Positions 1-6,437 of a stretch of DNA of 10,078 nucleotides are shown one piece after another. This DNA is from JAMORN01 sp027063545 [NCBI: bacterium] (GTDB lineage: Bacteria; JAMORN01), in NCBI GenBank assembly GCA_027063545.1, contig JAMORN010000085.1, forward strand, positions 1 to 10,078. The letters are read 5' to 3'. The notes below the pieces were generated by a model, which was given only the letters and a program-made list of their open reading frames with translations, ran no database searches and had not been told where the DNA came from. Each line of letters begins with the position of its first letter. Positions within the stretch are counted from its first letter, which is position 1. A program made the position numbers and the translations under genes.

Positions 1-243
1 TTCATCTATATCTCTTGACCCTATTGGCAAGTGTTTGGGATCTGTTTTATAACCCTTTATTTTTCTATCAAGAACATCCCTTAAATATTCCTCAAATCTT
101 ACTTCTCTTCTTCTATAACCCGGTGTAGATACATTAGCGATGTTATTTGCTATAACCTGGGATCTTAAATAATATGCATCTAATGCCTTTCTTAAGACAG
201 GTATTGAAGTCTTATTGAAGATCATTTTATCTAATATTGTCAT
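1..243 (-). CDS. flgB: Flagellar basal-body rod protein FlgB, N-terminal part (runs off left edge)
   Basis: The first 81 codons are present and the gene continues beyond base 1. FlgB forms the proximal rod of the flagellar basal body in the periplasm. The visible protein begins MTILDKMIFNKTS and then carries the rod/hook-family N-terminal motif at about residues 28-44 (RSQVIANNIANVSTPGY), in which the ANNIAN..TPGY core is diagnostic. The following RRREVRFEEYL is typical of FlgB rather than FlgC or FlgG. A strong ribosome binding site (GGGAGG) sits about 5 bases before the ATG, and a sigma-54 type promoter lies about 45 bases upstream. In most genomes flgB opens an operon with flgC and fliE; those genes would lie to the left and cannot be seen here. 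The family call is firm. Only completeness and operon content are unknown. Confidence 0.93.
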   Translation of the reverse strand, partial: MTILDKMIFNKTSIPVLRKALDAYYLRSQVIANNIANVSTPGYRRREVRFEEYLRDVLDRKIKGYKTDPKHLPIGSRDIDE

Positions 244-287
244 ATTTCCCTCCCTTTCTCTTTTTTTACCTTTTCTATTAATTTTTT

Positions 288-303
288 TGCAATAAATATG
301 CCA
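288..303 (-). promoter_or_regulatory. Sigma-54 (RpoN) promoter for the flgB operon
   Basis: Read on the minus strand this is TGGCATATTTATTGCA. It matches the sigma-54 consensus TGGCAC-R-N4-TTGCW at all but one defined position (C to T). The -24 GG (301-302) and -12 GC (289-290) are separated by exactly 10 bases, the spacing the family requires. Transcription would start near base 277, leaving a leader of about 34 bases that contains the flgB ribosome binding site. RpoN control of rod and hook genes is well known in several flagellated lineages. That it operates here is an inference from the match, its position and the downstream gene. Confidence 0.75.
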
Positions 304-347
304 AAAAATAATATGATGATATATATCTTTGATATTTAGAAACTAAT

Positions 348-369
348 AAAATAAGATTAAAATAAGATT
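348..369. repeat. Tandem 11-bp repeat upstream of the flgB promoter
   Basis: Two exact head-to-tail copies of AAAATAAGATT occupy 348-358 and 359-369. They lie about 70-90 bases upstream of the predicted flgB transcription start, between metA and flgB. The 11-bp period is about one helical turn, so both copies face the same side of the DNA, as expected of an activator-binding array for a sigma-54 promoter. It could equally be chance in such AT-rich DNA. Confidence 0.5.
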
Positions 370-372
370 ATA

Positions 373-1287
373 TTAATAGAAATTTACGTATAAATCTAAA
401 TTTAATTGAGAATAGCAGTATCTTATCCATTCTGTAAAAAATTCATTTCTATGACTTCTCCAACGATTTATTGGATTGGTGAAATCTATATTTTTAGGTG
501 GATCAACATCTGTTCTTCCTTTCTTCATATCTCTCTCATATTCTTCTATAAGTCTTCTAGTATTATATTCAGGATGTCCTAAATGAATTAAAAATTTTCT
601 ATCATAGCTTTCAAAAATAGTATAACCAACCTCTTTTCCATATGCCAGAAGCCTTACTTCATTATTTCTTGCTGCATCTTCTAAATCCTCATCTCTTATT
701 CCTGCATGTCTTGATTGAGGAACCCAAAAAACATCATCCATATTACCTGTAACAGGATGGGTTCTATCTATATTCCAAACTTCAAAAACTCCAAAAAGCT
801 TTTTAGGATAATTAATCTTAGGAATCCCCATTAAATAAGCTAGCGCCAATCCTCCCCAACATATTCCAAGCGTAGAAAAAATATTTTTTCGAGCATCCTC
901 TAGAATTTCTTTTATCTCGTCCCAATACAAAACCTCTTCAAATTCTAAAAGCTCAACAGGAGCTCCTGTAACAATTAAAGCATCAAGTTTCCCTTCTTTA
1001 TTTGCTTCTTCATAGGTTTTATAAACATTTTTTAAATGTTCATGGTCTGAACTTTTATATACATGAGATTCTAATTTTATCCAAACAGGCTCTATTTGTA
1101 ATACACTTCTTCCTAAAGGATATAATAAATTAAACTCATATTTGTGAGCTTCAGGCATTATATTTAAAATACCAATTCTTAAGGCTCTAATATCCTGTCT
1201 TTGAGCTTGTTCTGGTGTAATACAATGAATTCTTAATTTTTCTAAGTCCTTTCTATATCTATAATCCTGTGGAAGAATAATAGTCAT
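373..1287 (-). CDS. metA: MetA-family homoserine O-acyltransferase (divergent; probably acetyl-CoA-type)
   Basis: This 304-residue protein has the usual family length. It would transfer an acyl group from acyl-CoA to homoserine in the cytoplasm, the first committed step of methionine synthesis. The catalytic residues are present: nucleophile Cys143 in GICWGG and His238/Glu240 in GHPEY. The C-terminal block RWRSH..FF..W is also conserved. In TGAPVE the Glu112 lies at the position where Glu favours acetyl-CoA and Gly (as in E. coli) favours succinyl-CoA, so acetyl transfer is the better guess. Several other motifs deviate: NLMPxK reads NIMPEA, GNTPLQ reads GRSVLQ, CWGAQA reads CWGGLA, and HSR reads QSR. 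Substrate preference is therefore less certain than family membership. A GAGG ribosome binding site precedes the ATG and a promoter candidate lies in the gap to the TRIC gene. No terminator is visible before flgB. Confidence 0.87.
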   Translation of the reverse strand: MTIILPQDYRYRKDLEKLRIHCITPEQAQRQDIRALRIGILNIMPEAHKYEFNLLYPLGRSVLQIEPVWIKLESHVYKSSDHEHLKNVYKTYEEANKEGKLDALIVTGAPVELLEFEEVLYWDEIKEILEDARKNIFSTLGICWGGLALAYLMGIPKINYPKKLFGVFEVWNIDRTHPVTGNMDDVFWVPQSRHAGIRDEDLEDAARNNEVRLLAYGKEVGYTIFESYDRKFLIHLGHPEYNTRRLIEEYERDMKKGRTDVDPPKNIDFTNPINRWRSHRNEFFTEWIRYCYSQLNLDLYVNFY

Positions 1288-1324
1288 CTCTAGTACCTCG
1301 TATTTTAAATTTAATTTAGTACTT

Positions 1325-1353
1325 AAAATAAATAAAAACTAAGTAATTATCAA
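1325..1353 (-). promoter_or_regulatory. Candidate housekeeping promoter for metA
   Basis: On the minus strand there is TTGATA (1348-1353), a 17-base spacer, and TATTTT (1325-1330). This gives 5/6 and 4/6 matches to the sigma-70 hexamers at ideal spacing, in the 75-base gap upstream of metA. AT-rich DNA produces such matches by chance, so this is only a candidate. Confidence 0.4.
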
Positions 1354-1362
1354 GAAACTAGA

Positions 1363-1977
1363 CTATCCTAATTTAGGAAGTTCTATATTTTTCTTTATAG
1401 CTATTATTCTTAAAAAAGTAGTTGTTATAAAACAAAAAATAAATCCTATATCTAATGGGAAACCTAAATATTTTACTAATAAATAATAAAGGCTTGCTCC
1501 AATAATACTAGCTGATGCATAAAAATCTGCTCTCAAAACAATAGGGACTTCTCTTACTAAAATATCCCTTATAGCTCCACCCCCAACCCCTGTTAATGTT
1601 CCTAAAGAAACCACTGTTAACATATTTAAATTGAAATCATAGGCTTTACTGGCTCCTATTGCTGTAAATACTCCCAGTCCTATTGCATCTGCATATTTTA
1701 CAATATCTATTCTTTTTTGAATTTTATCATAAAAAAGAAAAGTTAAGAATCCTGCAACTACAGAAATAATAAAATAATTTATATCTCTAAAAAATACGGG
1801 AGGAAATTCTCCTATAATAATATCTCTTAACATACCTCCACCTGCTGCTGTAAAAACACTTAATGTAATAAGTCCTAAAATATCTAATCTATGCTTTATT
1901 GCGACAGAAGCTCCTGAAATTGCAAAAAAGAATGTCCCGAACAAATCAAACGCATAAATAAAAAATTGTTTATCCAT
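1363..1977 (-). CDS. TRIC/UPF0126-family membrane protein (trimeric cation channel homologue)
   Basis: This 204-residue, highly hydrophobic protein of about seven transmembrane segments matches the usual UPF0126 length. It has the internal duplication of the family. Each half carries a glycine-rich GGG..RD motif: AAGGGMLRDI at about residues 45-54, followed by FPPVFFRD, and GVGGGAIRDI at about 130-139, followed by VPIVLRAD. Prokaryotic TRIC proteins form homotrimeric monovalent cation channels in the cytoplasmic membrane, and some relatives (YicG-like) have been linked to amino-acid transport. The substrate cannot be read from the sequence. The start is the first Met, but no Shine-Dalgarno sequence precedes it: the leader is T- and A-tracts only. 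It is divergent from the glycosyltransferase pseudogene, with starts 43 bases apart, and lies 75 bases ahead of metA. Confidence 0.92.
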   Translation of the reverse strand: MDKQFFIYAFDLFGTFFFAISGASVAIKHRLDILGLITLSVFTAAGGGMLRDIIIGEFPPVFFRDINYFIISVVAGFLTFLFYDKIQKRIDIVKYADAIGLGVFTAIGASKAYDFNLNMLTVVSLGTLTGVGGGAIRDILVREVPIVLRADFYASASIIGASLYYLLVKYLGFPLDIGFIFCFITTTFLRIIAIKKNIELPKLG

Positions 1978-2005
1978 ATTAAAAAAATAAATTTTTTTTA
2001 AAAAA

Positions 2006-2011
2006 AAGGAG
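2006..2011 (+). promoter_or_regulatory. Intact ribosome binding site of the glycosyltransferase pseudogene
   Basis: AAGGAG lies 9 bases before the ATG at 2021. It fixes the start of the decayed plus-strand gene and shows that translation initiation survived although the reading frame did not. Confidence 0.7.
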
Positions 2012-2015
2012 TTGT

Positions 2016-2021
2016 ATTATA
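2016..2021 (-). promoter_or_regulatory. Candidate -10 element for the TRIC gene
   Basis: A perfect TATAAT is read on the minus strand, about 39 bases before the TRIC start codon. There is no recognisable -35 at 16-18 bases and no extended -10 TG, so the call is weak. It overlaps the ATG of the divergent glycosyltransferase pseudogene. Confidence 0.25.
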
Positions 2022-2723
2022 TGTTTGATATATCCGTTATAATATCTACATACAATAGACCAAAAATCTAAAAACCCTTCTTCTAAATTTACGAATGCCA
2101 AAAAATGTAAACTTTGAAATAATTGTTGCTGAGATGGGTCTCAACCACCTACTTTTTATGAAAAATTAGTAGATAAATATATATACAGAAAAGATGATAA
2201 AAGTGTGAGAAAAGTACAATTATTAAATCTAGCTATAGATTTCTTTGAGGGAGAATTTTTGCTATTTCTTGATGATAATATAAGAATTCCATCCCCTTAT
2301 TATTTAGCCACTCATTTAAAATATCTAAAAGAATATTATATAACTAAAGGAATGGTTAAGTATTATGAATATGATGAAATAAATGATAAAATTGGACGAT
2401 TTTTAAATATCATAGAAGGAACAAGCAAACATACTGAAACCTGTATAAATCTTGATATCAAAAAATCAATAACAATTGATATTAAAAAATTTGATCCTAT
2501 ATATAATAGAAAAATTTCTCTATACGAACAACCAATATATTATATACCAGAAGAAACAGCCTCTGTATTACATATAGGAAAATTTTTCCAGTTTGAAGAA
2601 AATGAAAGAAATCAAAAATTGGTTGAAAAAAATCAAAAAATATTTAAAGAAAAATGACATAAAATAAAAGAAATATTTAAGCAAAAAGATATTAAAATAT
2701 ATAATTATGAAGATCTTTTCTAA
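2021..2723 (+). pseudogene. Family 2 glycosyltransferase, disrupted by two frameshifts and a nonsense codon
   Basis: Joining three frames gives a recognisable GT2 (GT-A fold) enzyme, a class that transfers sugars from nucleotide-sugar donors to surface glycans or lipids. Frame one (2021-2068) reads MFDISVIISTYNRPKI, the classic GT2 opening, then hits TAA. Frame two (2068-2132) continues LKTLLLNLRMPKNV.FEIIVA. Frame three (from 2133) supplies DGS, restoring the expected DDGS donor-binding motif if one base was lost, and runs through EGEFLLFLDDN (usually DDD) to YYIPEE..HIG. A TGA at 2655-2657 interrupts the frame, and 21 more sense codons follow in frame before TAA at 2721-2723. The ED-x-E acceptor/base region seems to be missing or eroded between FDPIYN and YYIPE. 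Each frameshift is explained by a single-base loss (near 2067 and near 2132). It is the only plus-strand gene here. Sequencing error is the main alternative, but three separate lesions plus eroded motifs favour real decay. Confidence 0.8.
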
Positions 2724-2760
2724 AAAAAAGGCTCCTAGAATTATATTATCCTAGGAGCCT
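2722..2760 (-). terminator. Rho-independent terminator of the beta-helix lipoprotein gene
   Basis: GGCTCCTAG (2730-2738) pairs perfectly with CTAGGAGCC (2751-2759), extendable by an A-T pair, around a 12-base AT-rich loop. On the minus strand the stem is followed by eight T residues (2722-2729), 22 bases after the stop of the upstream gene. The plus-strand side lacks a T-tract, so it should act mainly on minus-strand transcripts. Its A-tract touches the final TAA of the convergent glycosyltransferase pseudogene. Confidence 0.93.
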
Positions 2761-2782
2761 ATAATCCATTTTGATATTTCTA

Positions 2783-4144
2783 TTAATAAGATAGTTCTGC
2801 GAAATTAGAAGGTTCTTCTATATAAAGCTCTGGAGCATTACCTTGATATTCATCACCTGCAGGATCTCTTGTATTATTCCATGCATAGTTATCATATCCT
2901 GAGTAGGCATGAACCATTACACCATCAGATGCATCTAAATAAAATGTATTATCCCATATCCAGTTATTATTTGCTGTTAAATCATAAGCATTTGAAATAT
3001 CAGGATTATTTGAACTTATAGATGAAGATCTATCTACAATAGCAACGCCTCTTGTAACTAACGTATTATTCTCTCTATAAAATGTACAACCATATATTCT
3101 TCCAAAAGTACCTTTTAAATTAATAAAAGAATCTGCATAATTTTCACCAGAAATCATTCCTCCATAAATTTTTGTATATCTTACTATATCCCCCACAGTT
3201 CCTTCTTTTATATCTACGCCTTCAGCTCCAGTATTTTTTATAATAGTATATTCAATTACATTACTATCACAATGCATATCATATTTGTCCCATTGAGAAT
3301 TATCTGAACCTATATAAATTCCTTCACCAAATCCAGGTTGAACTAGTCCTATAGAATCTATTATACAATTTCTTACTATAACATGAGATGTTCCACTCCT
3401 TAAATGAAGTCCTTCATCTCCAATTTTATAAATTTCAACACCTTCTATTAAACTATAGGAAGCTTCATCTAACATTAATCCTTTTCCCCCATTTTTTAAT
3501 ATTAAATTTCTAATAATCCAATGTCCCCCATTTATCCATAAAATATAACCTGAGCCTTCTGTAGATAATCCCTCTAAAATAGGTTTGTTATTTGGATCCT
3601 GCGCTTCAATAATTATAGGATTATCTTCTGTACCACTTGCTTGAGAATAAAAATATATAGTTCTTGTCATTTGTGCATATTCTATTGTATAACTATCCGG
3701 AGCCTTATAAACCCCTGGAGCAACAAGTATTCTATCCCCTGGTTTTGCAAACAAAAGAGCATTTCTTAACTCCTCTACATTTGAAACAACAATTTCGTTG
3801 TATTCACCAAAAAAAGAGGTAGTATCCTCTGAAGTAGTTTGATTATCTGTATTTGTTGAATCTATACTTTCTGTTGTATCTTGAGTTGTTTCATCATTAT
3901 TAGTGAAATTATCTTCTAAACCTTGATCATTAAAAGTAGATTCCTCGGTATTGGAATCTGAATTACTTTCTTGATTATTATCAAAAGATTCATATTTTGT
4001 AGAATCTGTTGTATTTAAATTTGAACTAGTATCTGTGGTATTTGAATCTACTATAACGGTATCAGCGACAGAATTATCGCCACCACAAGAAAAAAGAAAT
4101 AAATTAATAATAAATGTTAATAATAATATTAATTTTTTATTCAT
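2783..4144 (-). CDS. Lipoprotein with acidic Ser/Thr/Asn linker and right-handed beta-helix domain (possible polysaccharide-active protein)
   Basis: This is a 453-residue secreted protein. Residues 1-20 form a lipoprotein signal: MNKK, a hydrophobic core, and lipobox LFSC with Cys20 as the lipidation site, followed by GGDN. Residues about 21-112 are an almost purely polar, acidic linker (Ser, Thr, Asn, Asp, Glu) with a single Lys, as in spacers that hold a domain off the membrane. Residues about 117-150 read EIVVSNVEELRNALLFA, then KPGDRILVAPGVYK. This opening recalls the cap of chondroitinase-B-like (PL6) and pectate-lyase-like proteins. It is followed by beta-helix coils with NGGHWIIRNLILKN, DEGLHLRSGTSHVIVRN, GEGIYIGSD and GAEGVDIKEGT. 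Catalytic residues cannot be assigned, so lyase, hydrolase or plain glycan binding all remain possible. It lies 102 bases downstream of another beta-helix lipoprotein and ends at a strong terminator. The ribosome binding site is weak. Confidence 0.82.
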   Translation of the reverse strand: MNKKLILLLTFIINLFLFSCGGDNSVADTVIVDSNTTDTSSNLNTTDSTKYESFDNNQESNSDSNTEESTFNDQGLEDNFTNNDETTQDTTESIDSTNTDNQTTSEDTTSFFGEYNEIVVSNVEELRNALLFAKPGDRILVAPGVYKAPDSYTIEYAQMTRTIYFYSQASGTEDNPIIIEAQDPNNKPILEGLSTEGSGYILWINGGHWIIRNLILKNGGKGLMLDEASYSLIEGVEIYKIGDEGLHLRSGTSHVIVRNCIIDSIGLVQPGFGEGIYIGSDNSQWDKYDMHCDSNVIEYTIIKNTGAEGVDIKEGTVGDIVRYTKIYGGMISGENYADSFINLKGTFGRIYGCTFYRENNTLVTRGVAIVDRSSSISSNNPDISNAYDLTANNNWIWDNTFYLDASDGVMVHAYSGYDNYAWNNTRDPAGDEYQGNAPELYIEEPSNFAELSY

Positions 4145-4188
4145 ATTCTTGCTTTGAGTTTTTTATAATATTATTCTTTTATTAAATT

Positions 4189-4216
4189 AAAATAACCTTA
4201 TAATTTGAATATTCAA
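4189..4216 (-). promoter_or_regulatory. Candidate promoter overlapping a 12-bp palindrome, upstream of the 2783-4144 lipoprotein
   Basis: On the minus strand TTGAAT (4211-4216), 16 bases, then TATTTT (4189-4194) form a plausible promoter. The -35 is the left half of a perfect palindrome, TTGAATATTCAA (4205-4216), which could be a small operator. All of it is AT-rich, so chance is a real alternative. Confidence 0.3.
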
Positions 4217-4246
4217 GATAAAATTATTATTGTAATAATAGTATTC

Positions 4247-5728
4247 TTAATCCTGAAGATATTCTAAATATATATCTGCAACTTTTTTCTGAGAATCTGT
4301 ACTAAATTTTATAGTTGTATCATCAATATTCTGTGGGCATTGTTCACTACATTCTACATATATCCCATAATATTGATAATTTAATATATCACTATTGGAT
4401 ATATCCAAAGCGTTTTCTCTTTGTACTAAAATTGCTGTTTTACTATTAATAAACTTAACATATCTAAAAACTGCTCCTTCTGAAAAATCGTCTATTAAAA
4501 TACCATAAGGAATACTAGCCTCATAACCCCAATATTTTTCACCCTCAAAGATAATAGAATCTTCTTTTGTCCCCTCACATATAAATTTTGTATTTGTCCC
4601 TACACTTATATAACCATCTTGTGGGAATATAAATCTTGCACCCGGAGAAACACTTACTTCTATTAAAGAATCTTTCCCCGAAATTTCTATACCATATTCT
4701 AAATAGTAAGTCAAAGATGGAATAGTACCTGATTTATCTAAATATTCATCTGGGGTATTTACCACAAAAATATCTTTTTGAAAAAAGTTGTTTTCTGATA
4801 TATCAAGTAAATCCCTAGGAGAGATTGCTATATCATATTTATTTATATTCACAAAAGTATTATTTTCCAAAGTTTCTATACCATCATCTTCTGAATATAT
4901 ACCATAATTAAGATTGTTTTTAAATATAGAATTTTTTATAATAACTGAATTTGGATTTTTTTCTATATAAATCCCTGTTAAAGCGTTTTCAATATATGCA
5001 TAATTAAATATATTATTTTTACTAGCAGAAAATTGTATCCTTATTGAAAAATTAGCATCAGTTATATCTTCACCAAATCTTTGTCCCCAATAATATATAG
5101 AATCTGAAATTAATGGCATAAATTTTACCATTAAACTATCACTTCCTAAAACTTCAATTCTTCCACTATCTTGGATATTTATATAAGACTCCCTATCAAA
5201 TCTGAAAGTGGCTCCTTCATTAATTATTAAAGTTCCATTTGATATTTTACTAGTAGAATTATTAATAAACCACACATCTACATTTTTACCAATAATAATA
5301 TCACCCTCGGTTGAATAATAATTACCATCAACAATATAAATCTTCTTTGGGTTATCTAAGGTCAAAGGACCTTCAAAAACTACATGCATAGTATCAAAAA
5401 TCACATATACTTTTCTTTCTAAACTTACAATATTACTATCTAAGGTCATAATAGAATAAATAATACTATACTTTCCTGCTTTTGTTGTGTCAAGATTTGA
5501 TTCTACATTTAAACTTCCTATAACTATAGATGGATCTACTATCTTTACTCCCAGATCCTTATAAGAATCTCCAACTCTTATAGTATCGGGATTTTTCCCT
5601 AACATTTCTAAATAATTAGAGACATTTTCTGCGATGTTTAAAGAGTTACCATTGTTATCATCACAATTAAATAAAAAAATAGAAATTATAAATATACTCA
5701 CAAGTAATAGTAATCTAGAATATTTCAT
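4247..5728 (-). CDS. Lipoprotein with DUF5011-like Ig domain and parallel beta-helix repeats
   Basis: This is a 493-residue secreted protein. The signal is MKYSRLLLLVSIFIISIFLF with the lipobox ending at Cys22, followed by Asp-Asp-Asn-Asn. Residues about 42-111 resemble the bacterial Ig-like fold DUF5011: a GDSYKDLGVKIVD strand near the start and DTTKAGKYSIIYSI near the end, the usual 'D-T-x-x-x-G-x-Y-x-I-x-Y' signature. From about residue 118 to the end the protein is a series of short beta-strand coils with Asn ladders (NSVIIKNSIFKNNLNYGIY, ISNGTLIINEGATFRF, VSPGARFIFPQDGYISVG), i.e. a right-handed parallel beta-helix. No catalytic motif is visible; adhesion or glycan binding at the cell surface is an inference. 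Start choice: AGGAG at 5736-5740 is 7 bases from this ATG and only 4 from an adjacent in-frame ATG at 5731, so either adds or drops one Met. It is followed by the second beta-helix lipoprotein. Confidence 0.82.
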   Translation of the reverse strand: MKYSRLLLLVSIFIISIFLFNCDDNNGNSLNIAENVSNYLEMLGKNPDTIRVGDSYKDLGVKIVDPSIVIGSLNVESNLDTTKAGKYSIIYSIMTLDSNIVSLERKVYVIFDTMHVVFEGPLTLDNPKKIYIVDGNYYSTEGDIIIGKNVDVWFINNSTSKISNGTLIINEGATFRFDRESYINIQDSGRIEVLGSDSLMVKFMPLISDSIYYWGQRFGEDITDANFSIRIQFSASKNNIFNYAYIENALTGIYIEKNPNSVIIKNSIFKNNLNYGIYSEDDGIETLENNTFVNINKYDIAISPRDLLDISENNFFQKDIFVVNTPDEYLDKSGTIPSLTYYLEYGIEISGKDSLIEVSVSPGARFIFPQDGYISVGTNTKFICEGTKEDSIIFEGEKYWGYEASIPYGILIDDFSEGAVFRYVKFINSKTAILVQRENALDISNSDILNYQYYGIYVECSEQCPQNIDDTTIKFSTDSQKKVADIYLEYLQD

Positions 5729-5735
5729 CATATAT

Positions 5736-5740
5736 CTCCT
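5736..5740 (-). promoter_or_regulatory. Ribosome binding site that decides the start of the Ig/beta-helix lipoprotein
   Basis: AGGAG on the minus strand lies 7 bases before the ATG at 5728. It rules out the upstream in-frame TTG at 5746, which would lie ahead of the binding site and add YRRYM residues before the signal peptide. Confidence 0.7.
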
Positions 5741-5813
5741 ATACAAAAACTTGAAACATAAAAGTTATAATAAAAAACAATCTAAAATATACGCCTATTA
5801 ATTTAGTATATAT

Positions 5814-6437
5814 TTATTTTTCTATAATTTCTACAATTTTTTCATATAATTTATTATAATCATAAAAACCTTCATATTGAGGAAATTCTTTCATAACCTT
5901 TTCAGAACCATTAAAAAAGAAAGCCATATCTGCTTCTTTAAACATTAATGTATCATTATAAGAATCTCCTATTGATATAACATAAAAACCCATATCCTTT
6001 AAATTTCTAACTGCTCTTTGTTTTCCATTGCCTTTTTGATCCCTCATTACATAATCAACAATAAAACCATCTTCTCCTATTATTAAACTATTACAAAAAA
6101 TTGTAGGATAATCTAATTTATATGCTATAGGCATGAAAAACTCATAAAAGGTATCGGATAAGATAATAAACTGAAATTTTTCTCTTATTTTATTGATAAA
6201 CTCCTTTGCTCCTTCTAATGGCTCTATTTTTTTTATAATCTCTATTAAATCAATATATTTTATGTTATTCTCTCTTAAAGTTGTTATCCTCATCTTCATC
6301 AACTGCTCATAATCAGATATATCTCTGGTTGTTAACTTTAGTTTTTCAATTCCTGTGATTGTAGCAACCTCTATCCAAAACTCCGGGAAAATAACCCCTT
6401 CTAAATCTGATATTATAACTACTGGTTTATTAATCAT
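5814..6437 (-). CDS. thrH: ThrH: bifunctional phosphoserine phosphatase / homoserine phosphotransferase (HAD family)
   Basis: This 207-residue cytoplasmic HAD-superfamily enzyme matches Pseudomonas ThrH closely in length and motifs. Known ThrH removes phosphate from phosphoserine and can pass it to homoserine, joining serine synthesis to the threonine branch. Visible motifs are: motif I DLEGV with nucleophile Asp11 and the ThrH-type Glu13 in place of the second Asp; the ThrH signature TTRDISDYEQLM at about 36-47; motif II ILSDTFYEF (Ser94, Asp95, Thr96); a Lys-rich motif III at 135-139; and motif IV GDSYND at 157-162. REFPQ-like KEFPQ near the end is also characteristic. Its ATG overlaps the glgX stop as ATGA, and GGGGAG lies just upstream inside glgX, so the two are probably translationally coupled. 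No GC-rich terminator follows it. The pairing with a glycogen enzyme has no obvious metabolic logic. Confidence 0.93.
   Translation of the reverse strand: MINKPVVIISDLEGVIFPEFWIEVATITGIEKLKLTTRDISDYEQLMKMRITTLRENNIKYIDLIEIIKKIEPLEGAKEFINKIREKFQFIILSDTFYEFFMPIAYKLDYPTIFCNSLIIGEDGFIVDYVMRDQKGNGKQRAVRNLKDMGFYVISIGDSYNDTLMFKEADMAFFFNGSEKVMKEFPQYEGFYDYNKLYEKIVEIIEK

Noticed and set aside
2060-2135. Programmed frameshifting in the glycosyltransferase
   Set aside because: Two shifts at sites without slippery heptamers or a downstream structure, plus a later stop and lost motifs, fit decay better than recoding.
2205-2657. A stand-alone 150-residue gene with a GTG start
   Set aside because: Its first residues continue a glycosyltransferase sequence from upstream frames (DDGS region to YEKLVDKYI), so it is the main fragment of the pseudogene rather than a gene with its own start.
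4225-4240. TATTATT/AATAATA inverted repeat after the Ig/beta-helix lipoprotein as a terminator
   Set aside because: The stem is all A-T with a two-base loop and only a short T-run follows. It would be too unstable to call.
5729-5746. Earlier TTG or ATG starts for the Ig/beta-helix lipoprotein
   Set aside because: The TTG at 5746 lies upstream of the AGGAG site, and the ATG at 5731 is only 4 bases from it. The ATG at 5728 has the best spacing and gives a clean lipoprotein signal.
5787-5811. ATATAC/GTATAT hairpin after thrH as a terminator
   Set aside because: It is a six-pair AT-rich stem with a 13-base loop and a four-base T-run, well below the quality of the two clear terminators here.
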